This document shows, piece by piece, positions 8,722 to 22,198 of a DNA stretch of 64,000 nucleotides. The stretch comes from Hyphomicrobiales bacterium (lineage in GTDB: Bacteria > Pseudomonadota > Alphaproteobacteria > Rhizobiales > Rhizobiaceae), in contig QEVK01000013.1 in the NCBI GenBank assembly GCA_003577315.1, forward strand, positions 1 to 64,000. The letters are read 5' to 3'. The notes under the pieces were generated by a model. It was given only the letters and a program-made list of their open reading frames with translations, did not search any database and had not been told where the DNA came from. Positions within the stretch are counted from its first letter, which is position 1. Each line of letters begins with the position of its first letter. The translations under genes were made by a program, and so were the position numbers.

Positions 8722-10136
8722 CAGTTCACTCCCGCGATGGCTTTCGCGAAGTCGCCGGCCGAGAAGGGCTCCAGGTCGTCGACCTGCTCGCCGACGCCGA
8801 TGAAATAGACCGGCAGCTTGTGCTTCGCGGCGATGGCGACGAGGATGCCGCCGCGCGCCGTGCCGTCGAGCTTGGTCATGACGAGTCCGTTCACGCCGGC
8901 GACGTTGCGGAAGATCTCGACCTGGTTGAGGGCGTTCTGGCCGGTGGTGGCGTCCACGGTCTGCAAGACGGTGTGCGGCGCGTCCGGGTCGTGCTTGCCG
9001 AGCACGCGCACGATCTTCTCCAGCTCCGCCATCAGCTCGGCCTTGTTCTGGAGCCGCCCGGCCGTGTCGATGACGAGCACGTCGGAGCCGGCGTCCCTGG
9101 CCTTCTCGTAGGCGTCGAAGGCAAGGGAGGCCGCATCGGCGCCGAGCTTCGAGGCCACCACCTCGGAGCCCGTGCGCTCGCCCCATATCTTCAGCTGCTC
9201 TATTGCCGCGGCGCGGAAGGTGTCGCCGGCCGCCAGCGTCACCTTGAGCCCGCCGGCGGTCAGCTTGGCGGCGAGCTTGCCGATGGTGGTGGTCTTGCCG
9301 GTGCCGTTGACGCCGACGACGAGCACGACATGCGGCTTGTGCGACAGGTCGAGCTCCAGCGGCAGCGCCACCGGGGCCAGCACCTTCTCGATCTCGGCCG
9401 CCATGACGCCGCGCACCTCCTCGTCGGAGATGTCCTTGCCGTAGCGGCCCGACGCCAGCGCGTCGGTGACGCGGATCGCCGTCTCCATGCCGAGATCGGC
9501 GCGGATCAGCACGTCCTCGAGATCCTGCAGCGTGTCCTCGTCGAGCTTGCGCCGCGTGAAGACGCCGGAGATCGACTCCTTCAACTCGCGCGAGGAGCGC
9601 GAAAGCCCCTGCGTCAGCCGCTGGAACCACGGCGTGCGCGGCGCGGGCGCCAGCGCGGCGGCGGGGGCGGGCTGCGCCTTCGTCTCCACCGCCTTGGCGA
9701 CCGTGACCCTGGACGGCGCGACGGGCGTGGGCAGGGCCTCGGCCGGCGCGGTTTCGGGCGCGGGGCCGGGCGCAGCCTCGGCCGGGACTTCCGGCCCGGG
9801 CTTCACGGGCGGCGGCGGGACCTGCGCCGGGGGCGCTTGCGGGGCGACGGGCGCAGCCGGCGGAGCCCCGGGCGGCGACGGCTCGGCCACATCCGGGCGT
9901 TCCGGCGCCGGCGTCTCCTCCGGCACCTCGACCGGGGCCGGGGGCGCGATGTCCGGCTCCGCGGGAAGATCGGGGACGGTGGGCTCGGGGGCGGCCGGCG
10001 TCTCGGCGGGAACGGCCGCCGGGATTTCCGGCGCGGCCGGTGCAGGAGGCTGCCGCGCTCCTTCCGCTTCTGTCTGGGTTTCCTCGACCTCGTTCCTGCC
10101 GAAGGTGAAGATCTTCTTGATGAAGCCGAAAGCCAT
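8721..10136 (-). CDS. ftsY: signal recognition particle receptor FtsY
   Basis: The SRP receptor GTPase that docks ribosome-SRP complexes at the inner membrane. This 471-residue form has three parts: a short basic, hydrophobic start ([12 protein letters not shown]) suited to membrane contact; a long acidic Pro/Ala/Glu-rich linker of about 130 residues; and the NG domain. In the G domain are G1 (GVNGTGKT, from residue 275), DTAGRLQNK (G3) and [10 protein letters not shown] (G4). The linker is longer and much richer in proline than in E. coli and is probably disordered. It lies 19 bases downstream of mtaB. Confidence 0.97.
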   Translation of the reverse strand: MAFGFIKKIFTFGRNEVEETQTEAEGARQPPAPAAPEIPAAVPAETPAAPEPTVPDLPAEPDIAPPAPVEVPEETPAPERPDVAEPSPPGAPPAAPVAPQAPPAQVPPPPVKPGPEVPAEAAPGPAPETAPAEALPTPVAPSRVTVAKAVETKAQPAPAAALAPAPRTPWFQRLTQGLSRSSRELKESISGVFTRRKLDEDTLQDLEDVLIRADLGMETAIRVTDALASGRYGKDISDEEVRGVMAAEIEKVLAPVALPLELDLSHKPHVVLVVGVNGTGKTTTIGKLAAKLTAGGLKVTLAAGDTFRAAAIEQLKIWGERTGSEVVASKLGADAASLAFDAYEKARDAGSDVLVIDTAGRLQNKAELMAELEKIVRVLGKHDPDAPHTVLQTVDATTGQNALNQVEIFRNVAGVNGLVMTKLDGTARGGILVAIAAKHKLPVYFIGVGEQVDDLEPFSAGDFAKAIAGVN

Positions 10137-10155
10137 CCCGTCGCCGTCCTTCGCC

Positions 10156-11451
10156 TCAGGCCGCCCGGACCGCGGCGCGCGCGGCGATCAGCCTGTCGCC
10201 GTCATGGCCGGAAACCGTCGCCTCGACGATCTCGCCGGGCCGCCCGTCGCCGAGCGAGGCCAGGACGAAGCCTTCGGTGCGGCCGATGCCGTCCTGCTCG
10301 ACCAGCACCCGCTGCCGGCTGCCGACGAGGCTGTCGAGATGCCGGCGATACGCGCGCTCGCCCGCCTGCCGCAGCCGCGCCGCCCGCTCCCTGACCACGC
10401 CGCGGTCGACCTGCGGCATGCGCGCCGCCGGCGTGCCCGCGCGCGCGGAGAAGGGGAAGACGTGCAGATGCGTCAGCCCGCATTCCTCGACGATTCGAAG
10501 CGAGTTCTCGAACATCGCCTCGGTCTCGGTCGGGAAGCCGGCGATGATGTCGGCCCCGAACACGATGTCGGGCCGCAGCCGCCGCGCCTCGGCGCAGAAG
10601 CGGATCGAATCGTCCCGGCTGTGCCGCCGCTTCATGCGCTTCAGCACCATGTCGTCGCCGGCCTGGAGCGAAAGATGCAGGTGCGGCATCAGCCGCGCCT
10701 CCGTCGCGATCGCCTCCATCAGCTCGTCGTCGGCCTCGATGGAATCGATCGACGACAGCCGCAGCCGGGCAAGGTCGGGCACCTGCTTCAGGATCGTCCT
10801 GACCAGCCGGCCGAGCCGCGGGCTGCCGGGAAGGTCGCCGCCATAGCTGGTGAGATCGACGCCGGTCAGCACCACCTCGCCATAACCGTTGCCGACGAGG
10901 CGCTTCACCTGCTCCACCACGCCGCCCATCGGCACCGAGCGCGAGTTGCCGCGGCCGTAGGGGATGATGCAGAAGGTGCAGCGATGGTCGCAGCCGTTCT
11001 GCACCTGCACGAAGGCGCGCGCCCGGCCCTCGATGGCGTCGACCATGTGCGAGGCGGTCTCGCGCACCTCCATGATGTCGTTGACGCGCACCTTCTCGAA
11101 GTCGTTGACGCCGAAATCGGGCAGCGCGCGGTAGCTGTGGGCCTTGAGCTTCTCCTCGTTGCCGAGCACGAGGTCGACCTCGTCCATGGCGGCGAAGCCG
11201 GCCGGGTCGGTCTGGGCCGCGCAGCCGGTGACGATGATGCGCGCGGCCGGGTTGTCGCGCCGGGCCTTGCGGATCGCCTGCCTTGCCTGGCGCACCGCCT
11301 CGCCCGTCACCGCGCAGGTGTTGACGATGACGGCCCCGCCTTCGAGCGTATCGAGCCCGGCGGCATGGGCCTCGCGGCGCATCACCTGCGACTCGTAGGC
11401 GTTGAGCCGGCAGCCGAAGGTGACGATGTCGATGCCGGCCTTTCCGCTCAT
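10156..11451 (-). CDS. mtaB: tRNA threonylcarbamoyladenosine methylthiotransferase MtaB
   Basis: A radical-SAM enzyme that adds a methylthio group to t6A37 of tRNAs reading ANN codons. The 431-residue protein has the N-terminal MTTase domain with three cluster cysteines (C14, C46, C77), the radical-SAM motif CDHRCTFC near residue 150, and a C-terminal TRAM-like domain. The spacing and absence of MiaB-specific features favour MtaB over MiaB or RimO. The ATG at 11451 overlaps the dapF stop (ATGA), which fixes the start and couples the two genes; the frame runs farther upstream, but only as an antisense shadow of dapF. Confidence 0.94.
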   Translation of the reverse strand: MSGKAGIDIVTFGCRLNAYESQVMRREAHAAGLDTLEGGAVIVNTCAVTGEAVRQARQAIRKARRDNPAARIIVTGCAAQTDPAGFAAMDEVDLVLGNEEKLKAHSYRALPDFGVNDFEKVRVNDIMEVRETASHMVDAIEGRARAFVQVQNGCDHRCTFCIIPYGRGNSRSVPMGGVVEQVKRLVGNGYGEVVLTGVDLTSYGGDLPGSPRLGRLVRTILKQVPDLARLRLSSIDSIEADDELMEAIATEARLMPHLHLSLQAGDDMVLKRMKRRHSRDDSIRFCAEARRLRPDIVFGADIIAGFPTETEAMFENSLRIVEECGLTHLHVFPFSARAGTPAARMPQVDRGVVRERAARLRQAGERAYRRHLDSLVGSRQRVLVEQDGIGRTEGFVLASLGDGRPGEIVEATVSGHDGDRLIAARAAVRAA

Positions 11452-12332
11452 GCCGCGCCCTCGACGTCGCGCTCCCACGCGCCGGTGGCGGGGTCGAGGC
11501 GGCCGGAGAACTCCCATTCGGCCGGGCCGGTCATGATCACGTGGTCGTCGGCGCGCCATTCGATGACGAGCCTGCCGCCGCTGGGGGCGGTGACGGTGAC
11601 GGTGCGCCCGGTGCGCCCGGTGCGCGCCGCCGATACCGCGGCCGCGCAGGCGGCCGAGCCGCAGGCCAGCGTCAGCCCGGCGCCGCGCTCCCACGTGCGG
11701 ATGGCCATCGTCTCCCGCGAGGTGACCTGCGCGATGGTGATGTTGGCGCGCTCCGGGAAGATCGGATGGTTCTCGAGCAGCGGCCCGAAGCGCTCGAGGT
11801 CGTAGGACCACACGTCACGATCGACCCAGAAGATCGCGTGCGGATTGCCCATCGAGGCGACGGAGGGCGAATGCAGCACCGGCGCGTCGATCGGCCCGAT
11901 CTGCAGTTCGATGGCGCGCGTGTCGCGGAACTCCTCGGCCAGCGGAATGTCCTGCCAGCCGAAGCGCGGCTTGCCGAGATCGACCGAGATCGCGCCGTCG
12001 CCGTGCTCCCGCGTGGCGAGGATGCCGGCCACGGTCTCGAAGGTGAATTCCTTGCGTCCGGTTTCGGCCGAAAGGGCGGCGACCACGCAGCGCGTGCCGT
12101 TGCCGCAGGCCTGGGCCGGGGAGCCGTCGGCGTTGAGGATGTCGATATAGGCGTCGGTGCCGGGCGTGCGCGGGTCGTGGATCGCCATGATTTGGTCGAA
12201 GCGCGTGGCCGGATCGGCGGCGAGCGCCACCGCGGCGGCGGGCGTGACGCGGTCGGCGCGGCCGCGCATGTCGGCGACGATGATCTCGTTGCCGATGCCG
12301 TTCATCCTGGCGAAGGGGGCGCGCGCGCTCAT
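11448..12332 (-). CDS. dapF: diaminopimelate epimerase
   Basis: Interconverts LL- and meso-diaminopimelate for lysine and peptidoglycan synthesis. The 294-residue protein carries both catalytic cysteines of the two-base mechanism: C76 in ACGNGTRC and C224 in ACGSAACA. The substrate loop NGIGNE is at 11-16 (NGxGND in most homologues; here Glu replaces Asp). It is the first gene of the reverse-strand block dapF-mtaB-ftsY-yciB. The promoter must lie in the 181-bp divergent gap shared with the Omp19-like gene. Confidence 0.97.
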   Translation of the reverse strand: MSARAPFARMNGIGNEIIVADMRGRADRVTPAAAVALAADPATRFDQIMAIHDPRTPGTDAYIDILNADGSPAQACGNGTRCVVAALSAETGRKEFTFETVAGILATREHGDGAISVDLGKPRFGWQDIPLAEEFRDTRAIELQIGPIDAPVLHSPSVASMGNPHAIFWVDRDVWSYDLERFGPLLENHPIFPERANITIAQVTSRETMAIRTWERGAGLTLACGSAACAAAVSAARTGRTGRTVTVTAPSGGRLVIEWRADDHVIMTGPAEWEFSGRLDPATGAWERDVEGAA

Positions 12333-12439
12333 GCGCCGCTATATGGCGGAAAAGGCGGCCGATTACCAGTCTCGCGCGGCGCCGCCGCCGCGCGGCAAAG
12401 GAACGCTTTGTTAACCCTGCGCGTTGGATTCTCCAAAAG

Positions 12440-12459
12440 ATCGCCATTATTCTGGCGAT
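12440..12459. repeat. inverted repeat upstream of the Omp19-like gene
   Basis: ATCGCCA and TGGCGAT (perfect 7-base arms) flank a 6-base AT-rich loop, 54 bases ahead of the lipoprotein start. It could be an operator or a leader-RNA hairpin; with no T-run after it, it is not a terminator. A GATTC methylation site is 12 bases upstream. Confidence 0.45.
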
Positions 12460-12513
12460 TGAAGGGATTCGATACGGCCTGTGAGGCGCTCCCCGCCTCG
12501 ACGGAGGGAATGG

Positions 12514-13059
12514 ATGGGTTTCACGAAAGGCGGCGTCCTCGTCGCAACCTCGTTTCTGGCGCTGGCGCTGGCCGGCTGCCAGAGCGATCGCTTCTCGCGC
12601 ATCGACACGCGCCCGGCGCCGCTTCCGGCCGCGCCGGCCGGCACGGTGACGGCCGGCCAGCTTCCGCCGCCCGTGCAGCCCGGCACCACCGACGCCTCGC
12701 AGTTCCCCGAGGCGCCCGGCGCCGAGAACGCGCCGCCCGCCGACGGCACCCAGATCGCCGCGCTGGAGCAGAACGCGGCCGACATCTCGGCCGGCAGCGT
12801 CGCCGGCGTCTGGAATGCGTCCGTCTCCGGCCAGAGCTGCCGCGTGGCCACGCCGCAGACGCGCTTCGGCCAGGGCTTCCGCGCCGGCCCGCTGCGCTGC
12901 CCCGCCCCGCTCGACGGCGTCAAGTCGTGGAACGTCGCCGGCAAGCAGCTCGCGCTCTACGACGAGAGCGGCAACGTGCTTGCGAGGCTCTACTCCTCCG
13001 GCGGCAACCGCTTCGACGGCCAGACCAGCACCGGCCAGCCCATCTCGCTGTCGCGCTGA
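12514..13059 (+). CDS. Omp19-like outer membrane lipoprotein (AprI/Inh protease inhibitor family)
   Basis: A 181-residue lipoprotein. The lipobox LAGC puts the acylated cysteine at residue 22; then comes a Pro/Ala-rich linker of about 70 residues and a C-terminal domain of about 90. That domain has VAGVWNASVSGQSCRVATPQT, RCPAPLDGVKSWNVAGKQLALYD and RLYSSGGNRFDGQT, which is the AprI/Inh beta-barrel pattern with its disulphide-forming cysteines. Length and layout match Brucella Omp19, which inhibits host proteases; that activity in this organism is inference. GGAGGGA at 12503-12509 supports the ATG at 12514. Confidence 0.87.
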   Translation: MGFTKGGVLVATSFLALALAGCQSDRFSRIDTRPAPLPAAPAGTVTAGQLPPPVQPGTTDASQFPEAPGAENAPPADGTQIAALEQNAADISAGSVAGVWNASVSGQSCRVATPQTRFGQGFRAGPLRCPAPLDGVKSWNVAGKQLALYDESGNVLARLYSSGGNRFDGQTSTGQPISLSR

Positions 13060-13161
13060 CCCCCGGCCGGCCCGCCCGGCGCATCGAGCCCGGCCGGCGC
13101 AAGCCGCCGGCATATCAGGCAGAGCCGGCGCAGGCCGGCATATCAGGATCCACCCGCACCG

Positions 13162-14331
13162 ATGTCCCCGCATGACGGGCTGTCGCCCTTCCGCACCGTC
13201 CGTCAGGCCTACGACCATCTGGAGGAAACCGGCGTCATCGGCCGCGACCCGGCGCAGATGGAGGTGGTCGAGGCGCTCGACCGGCTGATCGCTGAGCTTT
13301 CGGTCAAGCGGCTGGCGGCGAAGAAGAGCGCGCTCGGCTGGCTGTTCGCCAGGCGGCGGCCGGCGCGCGAGCCGGTCAGGGGCCTCTACGTCCACGGCGA
13401 GGTCGGGCGCGGCAAGACCATGCTGATGGACCTGTTCTTCGAGCTGGTCCCGGTGCGGCGCAAGCGGCGCGCCCACTTCAACGACTTCATGGCCGACGTC
13501 CACGACCGCATCCAGAAGCACCGCGAGAAGCTCAAGCGCGGCGAGACCAGGGAGAGCGACCCGATCCCGCCGGTGGCGAAAGCCCTGGCCGAGGAAGCCT
13601 GGGTGCTGTGCTTCGACGAGTTCGCCGTCACCGACATCGCCGACGCCATGGTGCTGTCGCGGCTGTTCTCGGCCCTGTTCGACGAAGGCGTGGTGCTGGT
13701 GGCCACCTCCAACGTCGCCCCGCGCGACCTCTACCGCGACGGCTTGAACCGCGGCCTGTTCGAACCCTTCATCGGCATCCTCGAGCGCCACGCCAGGGTG
13801 CTGAACCTCGACGGCCCGACCGACCACCGCCGCCGCCGGCTGGAGCGGATGAAGGTCTACGTCACCCCGCTGGGGGCCGAGGCCGACGCCGAGATGGACG
13901 CGGCCTGGACCGCGGCCACCGCCGGCCGCGCCGTCCATCGCGAGACGATCCCGGTCAAGGGCCGCGAGGTGGCGGTGCCGCGCGCCGCCGGCTCCACCGC
14001 GCGCTTCACCTTCGCCGAGCTGTGCGGCGCGCCGCTCGCCGCGCGCGACTATCTCGCCATCGTCTCGCGCTTCGACACGCTGTTCCTCGACCATATCCCG
14101 GTCATGGGCCAGGACCGGCGCAACGAGGCCAAGCGCTTCATCCTGCTGGTCGACACGCTCTACGACAGCCGCGTGCGGCTCGTCGCCAGCGCGGAAGGTC
14201 CGCCCGAAGCGCTCTATCGCGGCACCACCGGCGCCGAGGTGTTCGAGTTCGCCCGCACCGCCTCGCGCCTGACCGAGATGCAGAGCCGCGACTGGCTCGA
14301 CGGCGCCCGCCAGCGGGACGCGGCCCGATGA
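13162..14331 (+). CDS. zapE: cell division protein ZapE (AFG1-like ATPase)
   Basis: An AFG1-family ATPase, 389 residues, related to ZapE, which acts on the Z-ring in E. coli, and to mitochondrial Lace1/Afg1. Walker A is GEVGRGKT at 79-86, with LYVHGEVGRGKTMLMDLFF the family signature. Walker B is LCFDEF with D152-E153, and sensor-like VATSN follows. It is read towards mdh; zapE-mdh-suc is the standard order in Rhizobiales. The 249-bp gap after it contains the mdh promoter, so zapE is probably transcribed separately. Confidence 0.94.
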   Translation: MSPHDGLSPFRTVRQAYDHLEETGVIGRDPAQMEVVEALDRLIAELSVKRLAAKKSALGWLFARRRPAREPVRGLYVHGEVGRGKTMLMDLFFELVPVRRKRRAHFNDFMADVHDRIQKHREKLKRGETRESDPIPPVAKALAEEAWVLCFDEFAVTDIADAMVLSRLFSALFDEGVVLVATSNVAPRDLYRDGLNRGLFEPFIGILERHARVLNLDGPTDHRRRRLERMKVYVTPLGAEADAEMDAAWTAATAGRAVHRETIPVKGREVAVPRAAGSTARFTFAELCGAPLAARDYLAIVSRFDTLFLDHIPVMGQDRRNEAKRFILLVDTLYDSRVRLVASAEGPPEALYRGTTGAEVFEFARTASRLTEMQSRDWLDGARQRDAAR

Positions 14332-14387
14332 GCCCCCGCCAGCGAGCCCCGATCCCCGCCGCCAGCCTTGAGATTTGCCCTGTAACT

Positions 14388-14403
14388 CTTACGTTTACGT
14401 AAG
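14388..14403. promoter_or_regulatory. palindromic operator-like site before mdh
   Basis: CTTACG and CGTAAG flank TTTA in a perfect 6-4-6 palindrome containing ACGTTTACGT. It lies in the AT-rich part of the zapE-mdh gap, 178 bases ahead of mdh. The shape resembles operators I recall for MerR-family regulators of acyl-CoA and branched-chain amino acid catabolism (LiuR type). No such regulator is encoded in this window, so the assignment is tentative. Confidence 0.5.
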
Positions 14404-14514
14404 TCAAAATACATCTAAACATTTGAAACTGCTTGCACGGCAAGAATTGGTTGAGTTTTTTGTCCGATACGTCTATGCGAAGCCCGATCCGGGCGGCCTC
14501 CCGTGCCCGGATGA

Positions 14515-15546
<1,032 letters not shown>

Positions 15547-15561
15547 GGGAGGCGGGCACGC

Positions 15562-16758
<1,197 letters not shown>

Positions 16759-16763
16759 ACCGC

Positions 16764-17666
16764 ATGTCCATCTTGATCGACAAGAACACCAGGGTTCTGG
16801 TTCAGGGCCTGACCGGCAAGACCGGCACCTTCCACACCGAGCAGGCGCTGGCCTATCACGGCACGCAGATGGTCGGCGGCATCCACCCGAAGAAGGGCGG
16901 CGAGACGTGGGAAGGCTCGAAGGGCGAGAAGCTTCCGATCTTCGCCTCGGTGGCCGAGGGCCGCGACAGGACCGGCGCCACGGCGTCCGTCGTCTACGTG
17001 CCGCCGGCAGGCGCCGCCGCCGCGATCATCGAGGCGATCGAGGCCGAGATCCCGCTGATCGTCTGCATCACCGAAGGCATCCCGGTGATGGACATGGTCA
17101 AGGTCAAGGCGCGGCTGGAGAAGTCGAAGTCCCGGCTGATCGGCCCCAACTGCCCCGGCATCGTCACGCCCGACGAGTGCAAGATCGGCATCATGCCCGG
17201 CAACATCTTCCGCAAGGGCTCGGTGGGCGTCGTCTCGCGCTCCGGCACGCTGACCTACGAGGCGGTGTTCCAGACCACCAACGAGGGCCTCGGCCAGACC
17301 ACGGCCGTCGGCATCGGCGGCGACCCGGTCAAGGGCACCGAGTTCATCGACGTGCTCGAGCTGTTCCTCGCCGACCCCGCCACCCAGTCGATCATCATGA
17401 TCGGCGAGATCGGCGGCTCGGCCGAGGAGGAGGCGGCGCAGTTCCTCAAGGACGAGGCCAGGCGCGGGCGAAGCAAGCCGATGGCCGGCTTCATCGCCGG
17501 CCGCACCGCCCCTCCCGGCCGCACCATGGGCCATGCCGGCGCGGTGATCTCCGGCGGCAAGGGCGGCGCGGAAGACAAGATCGCGGCGATGGAGGAGGCG
17601 GGCATCCGCGTCTCCCCGTCCCCCGCCCGGCTCGGCAAGACGCTGGTCGAGGCCATCAAAGGCTGA
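16764..17666 (+). CDS. sucD: succinyl-CoA synthetase subunit alpha
   Basis: The CoA-binding and phosphohistidine subunit, 300 residues. [16 protein letters not shown] near the N-terminus forms the CoA site, [12 protein letters not shown] is central, and the phosphorylated histidine is H257 in [12 protein letters not shown] placed the start at 16764, five bases after sucC, which yields the conserved N-terminus [16 protein letters not shown] 221-base spacer with two hairpins separates it from sucA. Confidence 0.98.
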   Translation: MSILIDKNTRVLVQGLTGKTGTFHTEQALAYHGTQMVGGIHPKKGGETWEGSKGEKLPIFASVAEGRDRTGATASVVYVPPAGAAAAIIEAIEAEIPLIVCITEGIPVMDMVKVKARLEKSKSRLIGPNCPGIVTPDECKIGIMPGNIFRKGSVGVVSRSGTLTYEAVFQTTNEGLGQTTAVGIGGDPVKGTEFIDVLELFLADPATQSIIMIGEIGGSAEEEAAQFLKDEARRGRSKPMAGFIAGRTAPPGRTMGHAGAVISGGKGGAEDKIAAMEEAGIRVSPSPARLGKTLVEAIKG

Positions 17667-17672
17667 GGCTTT

Positions 17673-17803
17673 CCGGGCGCAGGACGCCCGGGGCCACGGC
17701 GCGGGGACCGGAGGAGCGGTCGCGCGGCCGATGGCGGAAAAACGGTGCCTGGCGGTCATCCGCCCGGCACATTCGACTGAGATGAGGGCGGGACAAACCG
17801 CCC
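17673..17803. repeat. two hairpins in the sucD-sucA spacer
   Basis: CCGGGCG/CGCCCGG (17673-17691, loop of 5) starts 7 bases after the sucD stop, and GGGCGG/CCGCCC (17786-17803, loop of 6) lies further on. Neither is followed by a T-run, so they are not classical terminators; they may be processing or mRNA-stability elements that let sucA be expressed at a different level from sucCD. In DNA this GC-rich, such short stems also arise by chance. Confidence 0.35.
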
Positions 17804-17887
17804 CGTCAGGGGGGAACACCGGGGCGCGGCGTCGCCCGTAACGCGGCGCGGCCGCTTGAACCAAGGAGACGGGGCGGAAGCGCTCCG

Positions 17888-20884
17888 ATGATTGCGATGG
17901 CGCGGCAGGATCAGGCCAACGACCTCTTTTCGCTCACCTCGTTCCTTTACGGCGGCAATGCCGACTACATCGAAAGGCTCCATGCCGCCTGGCTCGACGA
18001 GCCTTCCGCGGTCGATCCCGAGTGGCGCGACTTCTTCGCCGCCCTGCGCGACGACGCCGGCGACGTGCGCAGGGCGGCCGAGGGCGCGTCGTGGCGGAAG
18101 CCGGGCTGGCCGGTGGCCGCCGATGGCGAGCTGGTCTCGGCGCTCGACGGCGACTGGGGCGCGGTCGAGAGGCACTTCGAGAAGAAGGCGAAGGAGAAGG
18201 CCGCGAGCGGCGGCGCGGCCCTGTCCGACGCCGACGTGCTGCGCGCCACCCGCGATTCGGTGCGCGCCATCATGATGATCCGCGCCTACCGCATGCGCGG
18301 CCACCTGCATGCCAATCTCGACCCGCTCGGCCTCGCCGAGCCGGAAGAGGACTACAACGAGCTGTCGCCGGAGGCCTACGGCTTCACAGAGGCCGACTAC
18401 GACCGGCCGATCTTCATCGACCACGTGCTCGGGCTCGAATACGCCACCGTGCGGCAGATGCTCGACATCCTCAAGCGCACCTACTGCTCGACGCTCGGCG
18501 TCGAGTTCATGCACATCTCCAATCCCGAGGAGAAGGCCTGGATCCAGGAGCGCATCGAGGGGCCGGACAAGGGCATCGAGTTCACCGAGAACGGCAAGAA
18601 GGCCATCCTGCAGAAGCTGATCGAATCGGAAGGCTTCGAGCAGTTCATCGACGTCAAGTACAAGGGCACCAAGCGATTCGGCCTCGACGGCGCCGAATCG
18701 CTGATCCCGGCGCTGGAGCAGATCATCAAGCGCGGCGGCGCGCTCGGGCTGAAGGAGATCGTGCTGGGCATGGCCCATCGCGGCCGCCTCAACGTGCTTT
18801 CCCAGGTCATGGCCAAGCCGCACCGCGCCATCTTCCACGAGTTCAAGGGCGGCTCCTACGCCCCCGACGACGTCGAGGGCTCGGGCGACGTCAAGTATCA
18901 TCTCGGCGCCTCCTCGGACCGCGAGTTCGACGGCAACAAGGTGCACCTGTCGCTGACGGCCAACCCCTCGCATCTCGAGATCGTCGACCCGGTGGTGATG
19001 GGCAAGGCCCGCGCCAAGCAGGACCAGATCTACGGCCGCACGCGCGAGGAGATCGTGCCGCAGGAGGAGCGCGCCAAGGTGCTGCCGCTGCTCATCCACG
19101 GCGACGCCGCCTTCGCCGGTCAGGGCGTGGTGGCCGAGATCCTCGGCCTGTCGGGCCTGCGCGGCCACCGCGTCGCCGGCACGGTCCACTTCATCATCAA
19201 CAACCAGATCGGCTTCACCACCAATCCGCGTTTCTCGCGCTCGTCGCCCTACCCGTCGGACGTGGCCAAGATGATCGAGGCGCCGATCTTCCACGTCAAC
19301 GGCGACGACCCCGAGGCGGTGGTCTACGCCGCCAAGATCGCCATCGAGTTCCGGATGAAGTTCCACAAGCCGGTGGTGATCGACATGTTCTGCTATCGCC
19401 GCTTCGGCCACAACGAGGGCGACGAGCCGGGCTTCACCCAGCCGATCATGTACCGCGCCATCCGCGCCCACAAGACGACGGTGCAGCTCTACGGCGAGAA
19501 GCTGGTCGGCGAGGGGCTGATCGGCGAGGCCGACTTCGACAGGATGCGCGCCGACTGGCGCGCGCATCTGGAGAGCGAGTTCGAGGCCGGCCAGAGCTAC
19601 AAGCCCAACAAGGCCGACTGGCTCGACGGCGCCTGGACCGGCCTGCGCACCGCCGACAACCAGGACGAGCAACGCCGCGGCAAGACCTCCGTGCCGATGA
19701 AGACGCTGAAGGAGATCGGCCGGAAGCTGACCGAGGTTCCGGCCGGCTTCGAGGTCCACCGCACCATCGCCCGCTTCCTCGAGAACCGCCGCAAGGCCAT
19801 CGAGACCGGCGAGGGCATCGACTGGGCCACCGCCGAGGCGCTCGCCTTCGGCTCGATCCTGATGGACGGCAACCCGGTCCGCCTTTCCGGCCAGGATTCG
19901 GAGCGCGGCACCTTCTCGCAGCGCCATTCCGTGCTCTACGACCAGCGCGACGAGGGCCGCTACATCCCGCTCAACAATCTGGGACCGCAGCAGGCCAACT
20001 ACGAAGTCATCAACTCGATGCTGTCGGAAGAGGCGGTGCTGGGCTTCGAGTACGGCTACTCGCTGGCCGAGCCGCGCGCGCTGACCATGTGGGAGGCCCA
20101 GTTCGGCGACTTCGCCAACGGCGCCCAGGTGGTGTTCGACCAGTTCATCTCGTCCGGCGAGAGGAAGTGGCTGCGCATGTCCGGCCTCGTCTGCCTGCTG
20201 CCGCACGGCTACGAGGGCCAGGGGCCGGAGCACTCCTCGGCGCGGCTGGAGCGCTTCCTCCAGATGTGCGCGGAAGACAACATGCAGGTCGCCAACTGCA
20301 CCACGCCGGCCAACTACTTCCACATCCTGCGCCGGCAGCTGAAGCGCGACTTCCGCAAGCCGCTCATCATCATGACGCCGAAGTCGCTGCTGCGCCACAA
20401 GCGGGCGGTGTCGACGCTGGCGGACCTGTCGGGCGACAGCTCGTTCCACCGCCTGTTGTGGGACGACGCGCAGTATCTCGGCAACGAGCCGATCAGGCTG
20501 GTCAAGGATTCCAGGATCCGCCGCGTCGTGCTGTGCACCGGCAAGGTCTATTACGACCTCTACGAGGAGCGCGAGAAGCGCGGCGTCGACGATGTCTACC
20601 TGCTGCGCGTCGAGCAGCTCTACCCCTTCCCGGCCAAGGCGCTGATCAACGAGCTGTCGCGCTTCCGCAACGCCGAGATGGTCTGGTGCCAGGAGGAGCC
20701 GAAGAACATGGGCTCCTGGTCGTTCATCGACCCCTATCTGGAATGGGTGCTCGCCCATATCGACGCCAAGCACCAGCGCGTGCGCTATGCCGGCCGCCCC
20801 GCCGCCGCCTCGCCGGCGACGGGCCTGATGTCGAAGCATCTGGCGCAGCTCGAGGCTTTCCTCGAAGATGCGCTGGGCAGGTAA
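17888..20884 (+). CDS. sucA: 2-oxoglutarate dehydrogenase E1 component
   Basis: The thiamine-diphosphate decarboxylase of the 2-oxoglutarate dehydrogenase complex, 998 residues. The N-terminus DLFSLTSFLYGGNADYIERLHAAWL is the E2-binding segment; HRGRLNVL, the TPP motif beginning HGDAAFAGQG (D406) to NNQIGFTT, and YRRFGHNEGDEP are diagnostic. Homologues usually begin at MARQDQAN, the ATG at 17897, three codons inside this frame; either start is possible, with AAGGAGA at 17863-17869. It is followed by sucB after 43 bases. Confidence 0.98.
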   Translation: MIAMARQDQANDLFSLTSFLYGGNADYIERLHAAWLDEPSAVDPEWRDFFAALRDDAGDVRRAAEGASWRKPGWPVAADGELVSALDGDWGAVERHFEKKAKEKAASGGAALSDADVLRATRDSVRAIMMIRAYRMRGHLHANLDPLGLAEPEEDYNELSPEAYGFTEADYDRPIFIDHVLGLEYATVRQMLDILKRTYCSTLGVEFMHISNPEEKAWIQERIEGPDKGIEFTENGKKAILQKLIESEGFEQFIDVKYKGTKRFGLDGAESLIPALEQIIKRGGALGLKEIVLGMAHRGRLNVLSQVMAKPHRAIFHEFKGGSYAPDDVEGSGDVKYHLGASSDREFDGNKVHLSLTANPSHLEIVDPVVMGKARAKQDQIYGRTREEIVPQEERAKVLPLLIHGDAAFAGQGVVAEILGLSGLRGHRVAGTVHFIINNQIGFTTNPRFSRSSPYPSDVAKMIEAPIFHVNGDDPEAVVYAAKIAIEFRMKFHKPVVIDMFCYRRFGHNEGDEPGFTQPIMYRAIRAHKTTVQLYGEKLVGEGLIGEADFDRMRADWRAHLESEFEAGQSYKPNKADWLDGAWTGLRTADNQDEQRRGKTSVPMKTLKEIGRKLTEVPAGFEVHRTIARFLENRRKAIETGEGIDWATAEALAFGSILMDGNPVRLSGQDSERGTFSQRHSVLYDQRDEGRYIPLNNLGPQQANYEVINSMLSEEAVLGFEYGYSLAEPRALTMWEAQFGDFANGAQVVFDQFISSGERKWLRMSGLVCLLPHGYEGQGPEHSSARLERFLQMCAEDNMQVANCTTPANYFHILRRQLKRDFRKPLIIMTPKSLLRHKRAVSTLADLSGDSSFHRLLWDDAQYLGNEPIRLVKDSRIRRVVLCTGKVYYDLYEEREKRGVDDVYLLRVEQLYPFPAKALINELSRFRNAEMVWCQEEPKNMGSWSFIDPYLEWVLAHIDAKHQRVRYAGRPAAASPATGLMSKHLAQLEAFLEDALGR

Positions 20885-20927
20885 CCAACGGCAACGCTGA
20901 AGCGAACCAAGGCAACGGAACGATACA

Positions 20928-22175
<1,248 letters not shown>

Positions 22176-22198
22176 CAGCGGAGGCCAAAACGGCGGTC

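Noticed and set aside
10156-11811. A 551-residue form of MtaB.
   Set aside because: The additional 120 residues are antisense to dapF, and the ATGA junction at 11448-11451 fixes the start.
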